From Desulfovibrionaceae bacterium (GTDB lineage: Bacteria; Desulfobacterota; Desulfovibrionia; Desulfovibrionales; Desulfovibrionaceae): a stretch of 64,000 nucleotides of DNA. The notes under the pieces were generated by a model. The model saw only the letters and a program-made list of their open reading frames with translations, was not told the origin of the DNA and ran no database searches. The position numbers and the translations under genes were made by a program. The DNA lies in NCBI GenBank assembly GCA_028689675.1, contig JAQVCS010000002.1, positions 1-64,000 of the forward strand. Direction: 5' to 3'. Shown in pieces: positions 36,022 through 44,840 of this stretch (the stretch's first letter is position 1; the number at the start of each line of letters is the position of its first letter).

Positions 36022-36244
36022 GGCGATATTTTTTGCCCACCGGCTTTATCGGTTTTTTGCTTGTAGTGTATGTTGTCTTTGAAAATCTGCTCTAGCTCAC
36101 TTGGGTGCAGTACGAGCGCACAACCTGCCTGCAAGCCCCACCTTTTTTATTAGCAAATAAAATTCCTGTAGTGCTCACACAGCCTAATCTTTTTGTGCTC
36201 CTGCCCCGCTCAGCCTTGCCTACCTGTGTGCCTTGCTTTTCTTT
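36022..36244. other. Converging gap between mutM and comEC
   Basis: A short stem ACCG/CGGT followed by TTTTT at about 36041-36057 may end mutM. On the minus strand at about 36076-36096 is AGAGCAGATTTTCAAAG, matching the left end of the intergenic repeat copies at 13133 and 44728. No gene seen. Confidence 0.45.
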
Positions 36245-38926
36245 CTATTCCCCTTCGCCCAAAAACCACGCTGCTTCCATATCCTGTGCCTGCCAGAACT
36301 GTTCTTGCGTCTGCATTGTCCATGCACTATTGTTGCGCCAAGTAATGGCAATTTCTCCCTGACTTGCCGTTGCCAGTAGGGGAATGTTTTTTTGCGCTAA
36401 AAAATGAAGCAGGGCAGGGGCTGGGTAGCCAAAACGATTATTTTTTCCGCAGGAGGCCAGCACCACACTGGGCTGCACTGCGGCATAAAAAGGCTTGCTC
36501 AGGCTGCTGCGCGAACCATGATGCGGAGCCAGCAAGACCGTGGCATGCAGCGGCACGGCGCTGCTGGCAAGCTGGCGCATGCTGCGTTTTTCTATATCCC
36601 CTGTCAGTAAAACCAAGCCCTTGCCCTGCCATGTAAGCCGCAAAACCAGCGAGCGCTCATTGTCATTGTTCGCTGGGCGTGGTGATGTATTGCCTGTGCT
36701 TTCTTTGGCTTGCTCTGCCTGTGCGGGTTCTGCTTGTGTAGGTTCTTGTATGTCAGTATGTATGAGCTTTTGCGTTTGTGCAGGCGCTGCATTGTTCTGT
36801 GCCGGAATAGGCTGGGCTGTTGCTTCGGGCATGGTGGCCTGCGGGTGCAGCACTTCCAGCACAATGTCGCGCTCTGCATCCAGCACAAGACGCTGCCCAG
36901 CCACAAGACAGCGCGAGGGGTGGTTTTGCAGCACTGCTGCCCATGCCAAGGCCTGCTCCTGCTGCGGCATATCGCCATTATGCCATACTTGGTCAAGAGC
37001 AAAACTTTGCCCCAGCCAGAGTAGGCCGCCAAGATGATCCATATCAGGGTGGCTGGCAACAAGGGCGCTAAGCTGCGGCCAGCGGTTGGCGCACAGGCGT
37101 GGCATAAGCACGGCCTTGCCCATGTCAAAACGCGGGCTGGCATTGCCGCCGTCAATAAGTATGCGCTGCCCCTGTGGCAATTCAAGCAAGACAGCCTGCC
37201 CCTGCCCCACATCAAGCACACGCAAGGTGAGATTTTCTGAAAAAAAGGGCGCACAGGCCGTACCTAAGCCCAGCAGCAGAAAAAAGCCCCCTGCCAGTAG
37301 CAGCCTTTTGCCCGCTGGGGGCAGGCAAGGGCGCGCCGCACGCAGGCAAAAAGCCAGCAAGACCAGCCAATAGCCAGCCCACCATGTCCAATGGCCTACC
37401 CACAAAGCGGGGTTTGCCAGCCAGCCTTGCGCCTCCAGCCATGTCAAGCCATCCATAAGCCATTGGCAGGGAATGACAGCCATGCCGAACAGCCAGCCGC
37501 CCGCTGTGTGCAGGCTGGCAAGAAGGGGAAGCGAGCTCAAAAGCACCAGCACCAGCCCCCCAAAGAGCAGGGGCATAACCCATACAGCCAGCACGGGCAG
37601 CCAAAGCACATTGAGCAAAAACCACCAGCCTGCATTGTGAAAATACCACAAACACAAGGGCAGCAGCGCACAAGAAATGCAGGCAGAGCACAGGGCAGTA
37701 TCAATAAGCGGCAGGGTCAGACGCGGGCAGGGCAGGTTGCGGGCGCGCAAAGCCTGATGTGCCAAGCGCAGGGCGGGCAAGCAAAGCGCAAGGCAAAGCA
37801 CGGCCAGCAAGGAAAGCTGCAAGCCGGGGCTGATAAGCAGCAGGGGGGAAGCAAGGCAGAGCACAAAAGTCGTGCCCAGCACAATATCCACAGCTGTAAC
37901 AAGGGCTTTTTTATACAGCAACACGGCCAGTAAAAGCAGCATACAGGCCGCGCGCACAAGCGAGGGTGGGGCATCCCCCAGCCACACATAGGCAGCGGCC
38001 AAAGGCAGGGCAAGCCCCAGCGCCAAGGTGCGGCGCGGCACAGTAAGGTAAGCACGCGGGAAGCACCATGCAGCCAGCCAAGCCAAGGCCAGCGCAATGC
38101 CCAAGCTTATTCCTAAATGCTGCCCCGAAAGGGCTATGCTGTGAATGAGTGCGGCAGAAGAAAGCAGGCTTATGCTGTCTTGGCTGAGCAGGGAACGGTC
38201 GCCAAAAAGCAGCGCGGGCACAAAGGCCTGCCCCTGTGTGAGCATGCCCTGCGCGGGTTGGCTGTATTCATATAAGGCCGCCAGCACACGCTGCACAATG
38301 TGCTCGCGCAGTGCTGCCTGTGGGGCGGCGGCGTCAAGCAGGCGTGGTTGCCCCTTGTCCCCTTTGCTCCAGACCTGCCAGAAATAGCCCTGACTTGCCC
38401 AAGCATAGCCAAAATGGGGCACAAAAGCATTACGCAAGCCTGCTGTGCTGCGCCAAGGCAGGGCAAAGCTGATGCGCTGCCCCACCTGCGGCCGCCACAG
38501 GGCTTCTTCCCATGTCCAGCGTATTTGTTGCGGCGCATATTCTGGCTGCGGCAGGGGCAAGGGGGCTTCGGGCAGAACAGAATGCAGCAGCATGCGCAGG
38601 CGGCCATCGGGTAAAGCCTGCACGGCCGCCACCGTGCCCACACAGCGCGTGGGGTGTTTTTTGTCCTGCCCCTGAGCCCATGCTGGCGGGCTTTGCGGCT
38701 GTAAGGGAATGTGCACCTTGGTATAGGCAAAGCCAAGGGCAAAGGCTATGGCAAGGCAAAGCACAAAACTGAGGCGGCGGCAGCGCTTGTCTGCCCAAAC
38801 AAGCACAAAGGGCAGGCAAAGGGCTGGTGTGCCATAATGTACCGCCAGCCCCCCTGCCAGCCATGCCAAGGCTGGCAATTGCCATGTGTACAGCGCGGCA
38901 ACAGGGGCTACAGGCTTGTGCGGCAC
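36245..38926 (-). CDS. comEC: ComEC/Rec2 DNA-uptake channel protein
   Basis: 893-residue polytopic protein predicted to pass single-stranded DNA through the inner membrane during transformation. It has a DUF4131-like N-terminus, a competence domain with many membrane segments (SSAALIHSIALSGQHLGISLG), and a C-terminal metallo-beta-lactamase domain (VLDVGQGQAVLLE, LIDGGN, ASHPDMDHLGG, LLTGDIEKRSMRQL and APHHGSRSSLS). A Gln/Glu/Pro/Ala-rich insertion of about 50 residues lies inside the lactamase domain. It overlaps tatD by 19 bp. Other competence genes are not in the window. Confidence 0.93.
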   Translation of the reverse strand: MPHKPVAPVAALYTWQLPALAWLAGGLAVHYGTPALCLPFVLVWADKRCRRLSFVLCLAIAFALGFAYTKVHIPLQPQSPPAWAQGQDKKHPTRCVGTVAAVQALPDGRLRMLLHSVLPEAPLPLPQPEYAPQQIRWTWEEALWRPQVGQRISFALPWRSTAGLRNAFVPHFGYAWASQGYFWQVWSKGDKGQPRLLDAAAPQAALREHIVQRVLAALYEYSQPAQGMLTQGQAFVPALLFGDRSLLSQDSISLLSSAALIHSIALSGQHLGISLGIALALAWLAAWCFPRAYLTVPRRTLALGLALPLAAAYVWLGDAPPSLVRAACMLLLLAVLLYKKALVTAVDIVLGTTFVLCLASPLLLISPGLQLSLLAVLCLALCLPALRLAHQALRARNLPCPRLTLPLIDTALCSACISCALLPLCLWYFHNAGWWFLLNVLWLPVLAVWVMPLLFGGLVLVLLSSLPLLASLHTAGGWLFGMAVIPCQWLMDGLTWLEAQGWLANPALWVGHWTWWAGYWLVLLAFCLRAARPCLPPAGKRLLLAGGFFLLLGLGTACAPFFSENLTLRVLDVGQGQAVLLELPQGQRILIDGGNASPRFDMGKAVLMPRLCANRWPQLSALVASHPDMDHLGGLLWLGQSFALDQVWHNGDMPQQEQALAWAAVLQNHPSRCLVAGQRLVLDAERDIVLEVLHPQATMPEATAQPIPAQNNAAPAQTQKLIHTDIQEPTQAEPAQAEQAKESTGNTSPRPANNDNERSLVLRLTWQGKGLVLLTGDIEKRSMRQLASSAVPLHATVLLAPHHGSRSSLSKPFYAAVQPSVVLASCGKNNRFGYPAPALLHFLAQKNIPLLATASQGEIAITWRNNSAWTMQTQEQFWQAQDMEAAWFLGEGE

Positions 38927-39750
38927 GGTGCTATGCCAAAAAAGCGGCGGGCATTGTCACCGCATTGCTGCCACAATTCCTGAAGGGGCACAGCGCACAG
39001 CTCTGCCACGCAGGCGGCAGTAAAAACAGTATAGGCTGGCTGATTGGTTTTGCCGCGCCACGGCATGGCCGCAAGGTAGGGGGAATCTGTTTCCAGCAGT
39101 AGCCTGTCAGCAGGAATGATTTTGACAGCCTCGCGCACGGCTGTATTGGCAGGGTAGGTCACAGGCCCCGGAATAGAGATATGCCAGCCATTATTGAGAA
39201 TGCGCTCTGCCATGGCGCTGTCCCCTCCAAAGCAATGCCATAGCAGGGGGTAGCCAGCAAAGCCTTGGCTTTCCAGCAGCATCAGGCATTCTTGGGCAGC
39301 ATCACGGCAGTGAATAATAACGGGGCGCTCTACAGCGCGGGCAAGGGCAAGCTGTGCTGTAAAGGCGGCATATTGTACTTCTTTGGGGCAGTCTTTCCAA
39401 AAAAAATCAAGGCCTATTTCACCCACGGCTTTGAGCCTTTCATCTTGGGCAAAGGCCTCTTGCATGGCTCTTGCGGCTTCGGGGCTGTATTGCTGCCCAT
39501 CGCAGGGGTGAATGCCCAGAGCAAAAAATACTTCGGGGTGGGCATCAAAATAATGCCGCCCCCGCGTATATTCTTCTATCCCTACAAAAATATTACAAAT
39601 ATTTGCTACGCCGCTGGCGCGGGCAAGGGCAAGCACGTCTTCGCGGTCAGTGTCAAAGTCTTCACTGTTCACATGCGCGTGAGAATCAACCCCCACACAG
39701 GGCAAGTTTAAGGTAAGGGGGGAAATGCGTTCTATTTTTTTGTGTCCCAT
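38908..39750 (-). CDS. tatD: TatD-family metal-dependent hydrolase
   Basis: 280-residue TIM-barrel nuclease of the TatD/YcfH type. Metal ligands are visible in VDSHAHVNSEDF, GEIGLDFFW, VIIHCRDA, LWHCFGG and LLETDSPYLAAMPWRGKTNQP. Family members act as 3'-5' DNA/RNA exonucleases, or D-aminoacyl-tRNA deacylases. Start at ATG 39750 chosen over an upstream TTG; no strong ribosome-binding site at either. Co-transcribed with comEC. Confidence 0.92.
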   Translation of the reverse strand: MGHKKIERISPLTLNLPCVGVDSHAHVNSEDFDTDREDVLALARASGVANICNIFVGIEEYTRGRHYFDAHPEVFFALGIHPCDGQQYSPEAARAMQEAFAQDERLKAVGEIGLDFFWKDCPKEVQYAAFTAQLALARAVERPVIIHCRDAAQECLMLLESQGFAGYPLLWHCFGGDSAMAERILNNGWHISIPGPVTYPANTAVREAVKIIPADRLLLETDSPYLAAMPWRGKTNQPAYTVFTAACVAELCAVPLQELWQQCGDNARRFFGIAPCRTSL

Positions 39751-39969
39751 AGGTAGTCTCGGTGCAAAAAGGGAAGTGTTCAATAGGCTTGTGCCTGCTG
39801 TGGCTTGTGTGCATAAAGCACAGCCGCGGCACGGGCTTGGTATTTTCTTTCGGCTGTTCTTGTATCAGGGCTGGGGGCTGTCGGCAAGTAGTGCACATTG
39901 CCCTTGCCAAGGAAGTGGCAAGAGGGTAAAAAACCTTTCAGCAAACGTTTTTTACATTGTGGAGGCTCT

Positions 39970-40926
39970 ATGCATTTGCGTAAACGGGTTCTGGTGACGG
40001 GCGGTTCGGGCTTTGTCGGTTCGCACCTCTGCGAACGCCTGCTCAATGATGGGCACGAAGTTCTTTGCGTTGATAACTTTTTCAGCTCGGCACGGCAGAA
40101 CGTGGAACACTTGCTGGATAATAAGCGTTTTGAGCTTATTCGCCATGATGTGACCTTTCCTCTTTTTGTGGAAGTGGATGAAATTTATAACCTTGCCTGC
40201 CCTGCTTCCCCTGTGCATTATCAGCATGACCCTGTGCAGACTATTAAAACCTGCGTGCATGGGGCTATCAATATGCTGGGGCTTGCCAAGCGCACAGGCG
40301 CGCGTATTTATCAGGCTTCGACCTCTGAAGTGTATGGCGACCCCGAAGTGCACCCGCAGACTGAAGATTATTGGGGGCATGTCAACCCCAATGGCATACG
40401 TTCCTGCTATGACGAGGGCAAGCGCTGTGCCGAAGCGCTCTTTTTTGCCTATTACCGCCAGCACCACATGCCCATTAAAGTGGGGCGTATTTTTAATACC
40501 TATGGCCCGCGCATGCACCCCAATGATGGCCGCGTGGTTTCCAACTTTATTGTGCAGGCCTTGCAGGGCAAAGATATCACCATTTATGGCGATGGCTCGC
40601 AAACCCGCTCTTTTTGCTATGTGGACGACCTTGTGGAATGCATGGTGCGCTTTATGGCCTCGCCCGAGGCTTTTACTGGCCCCATGAATATGGGCAACCC
40701 CGGCGAGTTTACCATTAAGGAATTGGCCGAGCTGGTGGTGAGCATGACGGGTAGCAAGTCTGCCATTGTGTGCGAGCCCTTGCCCAGTGACGACCCCAAG
40801 CAGCGCCGCCCCGACATTACTCTCGCGCGCCAGAACTTGGGCTGGGAGCCCAAGGTGGCCTTGCGTGACGGCCTTACCAAGACCATAGAATATTTTGATA
40901 CCCTGTTGCGCACGCAGGGCATATAG
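39970..40926 (+). CDS. UDP-glucuronate decarboxylase (UDP-xylose synthase-like)
   Basis: NAD-dependent extended SDR that converts UDP-glucuronate to UDP-xylose. 318 residues: Rossmann motif [39 protein letters not shown], and the active-site YDEGKR with Tyr and Lys spaced YxxxK. The text [15 protein letters not shown] and [14 protein letters not shown] strongly favours UXS over GalE or RmlB. GGAGG precedes ATG 39970. It stands alone before a terminator. Use in surface polysaccharide is inference. Confidence 0.88.
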   Translation: MHLRKRVLVTGGSGFVGSHLCERLLNDGHEVLCVDNFFSSARQNVEHLLDNKRFELIRHDVTFPLFVEVDEIYNLACPASPVHYQHDPVQTIKTCVHGAINMLGLAKRTGARIYQASTSEVYGDPEVHPQTEDYWGHVNPNGIRSCYDEGKRCAEALFFAYYRQHHMPIKVGRIFNTYGPRMHPNDGRVVSNFIVQALQGKDITIYGDGSQTRSFCYVDDLVECMVRFMASPEAFTGPMNMGNPGEFTIKELAELVVSMTGSKSAIVCEPLPSDDPKQRRPDITLARQNLGWEPKVALRDGLTKTIEYFDTLLRTQGI

Positions 40927-40944
40927 CAAGCATTAGGCCTGTAT

Positions 40945-40990
40945 GTGTAAACCCCCTGTTGTGTGTGGCAGGGGGTTTACACTTTTTTTC
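40945..40990 (+). terminator. Rho-independent terminator of the decarboxylase gene
   Basis: 14-bp stem GTGTAAACCCCCTG/CAGGGGGTTTACAC (40945-40982) followed by TTTTTTT. Confidence 0.92.
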
Positions 40991-41177
40991 ACAATATTTT
41001 TTTATCCTTTTTTTCAGCATAATTCCTCGTTTTTTCTGTGTTAAGCGGGCTTTTTATGGCTAAAATATGCTATTTCTTCCTGCGGCCTTGGGCGAAAGGG
41101 CTTGTCTAAAAAGAAAAAAAGCACTACATAACAAGCAAGCCCAAACATTCTGTCAGGCAAACTTAGGGAGGAGAGCT

Positions 41178-41621
41178 ATGAAGGAAATCAAGAAGATTCT
41201 TTGCGCTGTTGACCTTTCGGATCACAGTAAGGCTGTTGCAGAATATGCTACAACAATTGCTACTGCCACAGGCGCCAGCGTGGTGGTTGTCTATACAGCA
41301 CCCTCGCTGAGCCAGTATGTGGGCTTTCATGTGCCGCCCAATACTATTGAAAATTTTGTGGGTGAAATTGTTACTGGCGCAGAAAAGAGCATGGAAGATT
41401 TTGTGGCTGAAAACTTCCCCGGTGTGGAAGCCCATGGCCAAGTGCTGATAGGCTATGCCGCAGAAGAAATTTTGAGCCGCGCCGAGCAGGAAAATGTGGA
41501 TATGATTATTATGGGTACGCATGGCCGCAAGGGCATAGACCGCATCCTCTTTGGCTCTGTGGCTGAAAAGGTTGTGAAGAATGCCACCCGCCCCGTGCTG
41601 ACCATTCGCCCTCAGCAGTAA
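41178..41621 (+). CDS. Universal stress protein A family
   Basis: 147 residues. KKILCAVDLSDHSKAVAEYA at the N-terminus and the nucleotide-binding loop MGTHGRKGIDRILFGSVAEKVVKNATRPVLTI near the C-terminus, with the G-x2-G-x9-G-S pattern of ATP-binding members. GGGAGGAG precedes ATG 41178; the upstream in-frame ATG lacks one. Monocistronic with its own terminator. Confidence 0.93.
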   Translation: MKEIKKILCAVDLSDHSKAVAEYATTIATATGASVVVVYTAPSLSQYVGFHVPPNTIENFVGEIVTGAEKSMEDFVAENFPGVEAHGQVLIGYAAEEILSRAEQENVDMIIMGTHGRKGIDRILFGSVAEKVVKNATRPVLTIRPQQ

Positions 41622-41662
41622 AGGGCAGGGCATTGCGCCCCGCATAAACAAAAATAGTAAAA

Positions 41663-41708
41663 ACATTGCCCATGCGGTCTTGCACCCTTGGGCAATGTTT
41701 GTTTTTTT
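41663..41708 (+). terminator. Rho-independent terminator of the universal stress gene
   Basis: 10-bp stem ACATTGCCCA/TGGGCAATGT with a 16-nt loop and a T-rich tail that runs straight into the octamer repeat. Confidence 0.85.
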
Positions 41709-41816
41709 CTGCCTGACTGCCTGACTGCCTGACTGCCTGACTGCCTGACTGCCTGACTGCCTGACTGCCTGACTGCCTGACTGCCTGACTGCCTGACTGC
41801 CTGTCTGCCTGACTGC
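41709..41816. repeat. 8-bp tandem repeat (CTGCCTGA), 13 units plus a half
   Basis: Thirteen CTGCCTGA units with one variant (unit 12, CTGCCTGT) and a final CTGC. It begins at the end of the T tract of the upstream terminator and lies before hisC. Period 8 would shift any reading frame, so it is non-coding. Array length should vary among strains. Confidence 0.95.
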
Positions 41817-42024
41817 TTTTCACGCCCGCCTTTGTCTGCATGACACCTTTTGTCTTGCTTGCCTTCTGCCAACACGGTACAAGCATTGCCGCAGGCAGTG
41901 CTGCTGCTTGTGTAAGGAAGGCAATACATACCAGTTTTACTCATCATATTTTTATTTATTTTCAGATAGGCTTGCTCTTGTTTTTTTGGCACTGTGCAGG
42001 CTTATAGAAGTGAGGTGTGACCCT

Positions 42025-43137
42025 ATGTCCTCTGCCGCAGTGAACGTGCGCCCCGAAATTGCAGGCTTAACAGCCTATGTGCCCGGTCTTTCCATTGAAG
42101 AAATTCGTGAACGCTATGGCCTTGAATCGGTCATTAAAATGGCAAGCAATGAAAACCCGCTGGGCACATCCCCCTTGGTGCAGGAGGCTCTTGCCCGCCA
42201 TGCGGCCTTGGCCTTTCGCTACCCACAGGGCGGCAACCCGCGTTTGGTTCAGGCTATAGCGGCGCATCACAAGGTGGCGGCAGAGCGCATTGCTGTGGGC
42301 AATGGCTCGGATGAAATTATTGATTTGCTTATTCGCATACGCGCCGTGCCGGGCAAGCACAATATGGTATGCTTTGACCCCTGTTTCAGCATTTATCCCA
42401 TACAGTCGCGCATTTGCGGGGTGGAGGTGCGCCGCGTGCCTGTGGAGCCCGATTTTTCGCTGAACCTGACCAAGCTTGCAGCTTTGGCCGATGAAAACAC
42501 CGTGCTGGTTTTTGTGACCACGCCAGATAACCCCTCTGGCTACAGCGTGCCCATGCAGGCCTTGCAAGCGCTTGCTGCTGCCCTGCCGCCTGCTGCCCTG
42601 CTGGTGGTGGATGAAGCCTATGCCGATTTTGCCGATGACGAGCAGGCAAGCTCCTTGCTGGCTGCGGGTATTGATATGCCCAATGTTGTTATTTTACGCA
42701 CTTTTTCTAAAAGTTTTGGGCTGGCAGGCCTGCGTTTGGGCTATGCTGTTATGCCGCAGGCGCTGGGCAATTATTATTGGCGGGCGCGCCTGCCTTTTTC
42801 GGTGAATATTTTGGCTGAAGAAGCTGGCCTTGCTGCCCTTGCCGATAGTGTGTACAGGGCAGAAACCTTGCGCGTGGTGCGCGAGGGGCGTGCGGCTTTA
42901 ACGGCAGGCTTCGAGGCTTTGGGCTGCCATGTATACCCCAGTCAGGCCAATTTTATTATGCTTGCCCCGCCCAAGGGCGCAATGGATGCTGCGGGCACGT
43001 TTGAAGCCCTGTTGCGCCGCGGCATTATTATTCGCCCCTTAAAAAGCTATGGCTTGCCGCATTTGCTGCGCGTGAGCATGGGCACTGCTGCGGAAAATGC
43101 CGCCCTGCTGAAGGCCTGTAAGGAGATTTGGGCATGA
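42025..43137 (+). CDS. hisC: Histidinol-phosphate aminotransferase
   Basis: PLP enzyme converting imidazole-acetol phosphate and glutamate to histidinol phosphate. 370 residues: MASNENPLGTSP, TPDNPSG, VDEAYADF, and the PLP lysine in RTFSKSFGLAGLRLGYAV. Start at ATG 42025 with a GTGAGGTG site; longer frames reach back into the repeat region without homology. Its stop overlaps the cmk start (ATGA), so histidine and pyrimidine-nucleotide genes are coupled. Confidence 0.93.
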   Translation: MSSAAVNVRPEIAGLTAYVPGLSIEEIRERYGLESVIKMASNENPLGTSPLVQEALARHAALAFRYPQGGNPRLVQAIAAHHKVAAERIAVGNGSDEIIDLLIRIRAVPGKHNMVCFDPCFSIYPIQSRICGVEVRRVPVEPDFSLNLTKLAALADENTVLVFVTTPDNPSGYSVPMQALQALAAALPPAALLVVDEAYADFADDEQASSLLAAGIDMPNVVILRTFSKSFGLAGLRLGYAVMPQALGNYYWRARLPFSVNILAEEAGLAALADSVYRAETLRVVREGRAALTAGFEALGCHVYPSQANFIMLAPPKGAMDAAGTFEALLRRGIIIRPLKSYGLPHLLRVSMGTAAENAALLKACKEIWA

Positions 43138-43805
43138 GTGCACCCCTTATTATCACCATAGACGGGCCAGCAGGGGTGGGCAAAAGCACCTTGGCGCGCG
43201 CTGTGGCAGAAACCTTGTGCCTGCCTTATCTGGACACTGGCGCTATGTTTCGCACTCTAGCGCTCAAGCTGGGCGCAGGGGCAGAAGAGTGCCCTGCCCA
43301 GAGCCTGTGCCAGCAATGCGCGGCATGGCATTTCAGCCTGAGGGGCAGCGGTGGCAGCACCGTGCTTTTGTGCAATGCCGTGCCCGTGGGGCAGGAAGTG
43401 CGCACCGAAGCCGTGGGCATGCTGGCCTCGCGCGTGGCGGCTGTGCCCGCAGTGCGCGACTGTTTAAAGCAAGCCCAGCGCAGGCTTGCCCTTTCCTGCT
43501 CATTGGTGGCAGAAGGGCGCGACATGGGTACAGAAATTTTTCCTGAAGCGCAGTATAAGTTTTTTTTGGATGCGCGGCCTGAGGTGCGCGCCCTGCGCCG
43601 CCAAAAGGAATTGGCTGCCGCAGGCACAACAGTGCCGCTGGCCGAGCTGACTGAGCAAATACGCCAGCGCGACACTCTAGACCGCACACGCGCCCTTGCC
43701 CCTCTGCGCCCCGCTGCCGATGCTGTGCTGGTGGATACCTCAGACAAAGATATTCCTGCTGTGCTGGCAGAAATGCTGGCTGTGGTGCGCGGCAGGGGGC
43801 TGTAG
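43134..43805 (+). CDS. cmk: Cytidylate kinase
   Basis: Phosphorylates CMP and dCMP with ATP. 223 residues: P-loop IDGPAGVGKSTLARAVAETL, YLDTGAMFRTLAL, VAEGRDMGTEIFPEAQYKFFL with the conserved Arg-Asp, and LDRTRALAPLRPAADAVLVDTS. The ATG overlaps the hisC stop. Ends 3 bp before the TauE/SafE gene. Confidence 0.94.
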   Translation: MSAPLIITIDGPAGVGKSTLARAVAETLCLPYLDTGAMFRTLALKLGAGAEECPAQSLCQQCAAWHFSLRGSGGSTVLLCNAVPVGQEVRTEAVGMLASRVAAVPAVRDCLKQAQRRLALSCSLVAEGRDMGTEIFPEAQYKFFLDARPEVRALRRQKELAAAGTTVPLAELTEQIRQRDTLDRTRALAPLRPAADAVLVDTSDKDIPAVLAEMLAVVRGRGL

Positions 43806-43808
43806 GGC

Positions 43809-44570
43809 ATGCTGCTTTCTACCATTATTATTTGCACTATTGCGGCCTTTGTTGCTGGCTTTATTGATGCTATTGCTGGCGGCGGCGGGCTTATCACCAT
43901 GCCCGCCATGCTGCTGACTGGTGTGCCAGCGCATATTGCACTGGGCTCGGGCAAACTAGGCTCGTGCGTGGGCAGCGCTGTGGCTCTGGTGAACTTTGCC
44001 CGCAGCGGGCTGGTGCTGTGGCGCGTGGCGTTGGTGGGCATTGGCTTTGCGCTGGTGGGGGCTTCGCTGGGCTCATATTTAACGCTGTATTTTGACAGCG
44101 AAACCATGGGCAAGATTTTGGTGGGCTTGCTGCCTGTGGGCATGCTGGTCACCCTAATGCCCAAAAAAGAAAAATCCACCACCGTGCCCGAGCTGAAAGG
44201 CACACGTTTTTGGCTGCTGGTGCCGCTTGTGTGCACTGTGGTGGGCGTGTACGATGGCTTTTTTGGCCCAGGGGCGGGCACATTTTTTATTATTGCCTTT
44301 CATTTGTTTTTGGGCATACCGCTCTTGCATTCTTCTGGCACGGCAAAGGTGCTGAACTTTGCTACTAATTTAGGCTCGCTGCTGGCCTTTATTTGGTATG
44401 GCAAGGTGGTGTATGCGCTGGGGCTGCCCATGGCTGTGGGCAGCATTGGCGGCAACTGGCTGGGCAGCCGTATGGCCATAAAAATTGGCAACACGTTGGT
44501 GCGGCGTTTTTTAACCATTTCTATGGCCTTGCTTTTTGCCACGCTGGTGTATCAATATTTTTTCAAATAA
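43809..44570 (+). CDS. TauE/SafE (TSUP) family membrane permease
   Basis: 253 residues with about eight membrane segments in two halves. The N-terminal AGFIDAIAGGGGLITMPAML and the middle YDGFFGPGAGTFFIIAF repeats are characteristic of the sulfite exporter TauE/SafE family. Substrate is likely a sulfur-containing or organic anion, not settled by sequence; in a sulfite-reducing lineage a sulfonate or sulfite role is plausible. Follows cmk with 3 bp and ends before a strong terminator. Confidence 0.88.
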   Translation: MLLSTIIICTIAAFVAGFIDAIAGGGGLITMPAMLLTGVPAHIALGSGKLGSCVGSAVALVNFARSGLVLWRVALVGIGFALVGASLGSYLTLYFDSETMGKILVGLLPVGMLVTLMPKKEKSTTVPELKGTRFWLLVPLVCTVVGVYDGFFGPGAGTFFIIAFHLFLGIPLLHSSGTAKVLNFATNLGSLLAFIWYGKVVYALGLPMAVGSIGGNWLGSRMAIKIGNTLVRRFLTISMALLFATLVYQYFFK

Positions 44571-44586
44571 AACAAAATACAGTGAC

Positions 44587-44622
44587 AAAAAAAGCCCCTT
44601 GCTTGTCAGCTGGGGCTTTTTT
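44587..44622 (+). terminator. Rho-independent terminator of the hisC-cmk-TSUP operon
   Basis: AAAAAAGCCCC and GGGGCTTTTTT arms with a 13-nt loop, also functional in reverse. Confidence 0.88.
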
Positions 44623-44723
44623 GTGGGCGGCGAGTGCGCCTGTATTTGTTCTGCACTGCACCCCGCAGGTCTTGCTGTGGGGCACAAGCGCTGTATCAGG
44701 GTATGTTAAAACAAAAGCTCTCT

Positions 44724-44840
44724 AGAGCAGACTCTTTTTCAAAGCTCACGGAACGGGGAAGTCTATTCCCCGTGTGCGCTTTGAGCAGCAAGGATTTCTT
44801 ACGAAACCTTGCGAGCATTTTCAATGGTACAGAGCTCTAG
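44724..44840. repeat. Structured intergenic repeat, copy B
   Basis: Between the converging TSUP and UPF0210 genes, running to the last codon of the latter. Same order as copy A: AGAGCAGA, TTTCAAAGC...GCTTTGAGCAGCAA arms around a stem ACGGGGAA/TTCCCCGT (5-nt loop), then a second hairpin CAAGG-A-TTTC/GAAA-CCTTG with loop TTAC. Ends carry CTAGAGC (44724) and GCTCTAG (44834). The inner stem is longer than in copy A but kept paired. Confidence 0.75.

Noticed and set aside
41709..41816. Possible CRISPR array
   Set aside because: Units are contiguous 8-mers with no spacers, so this is a tandem repeat.
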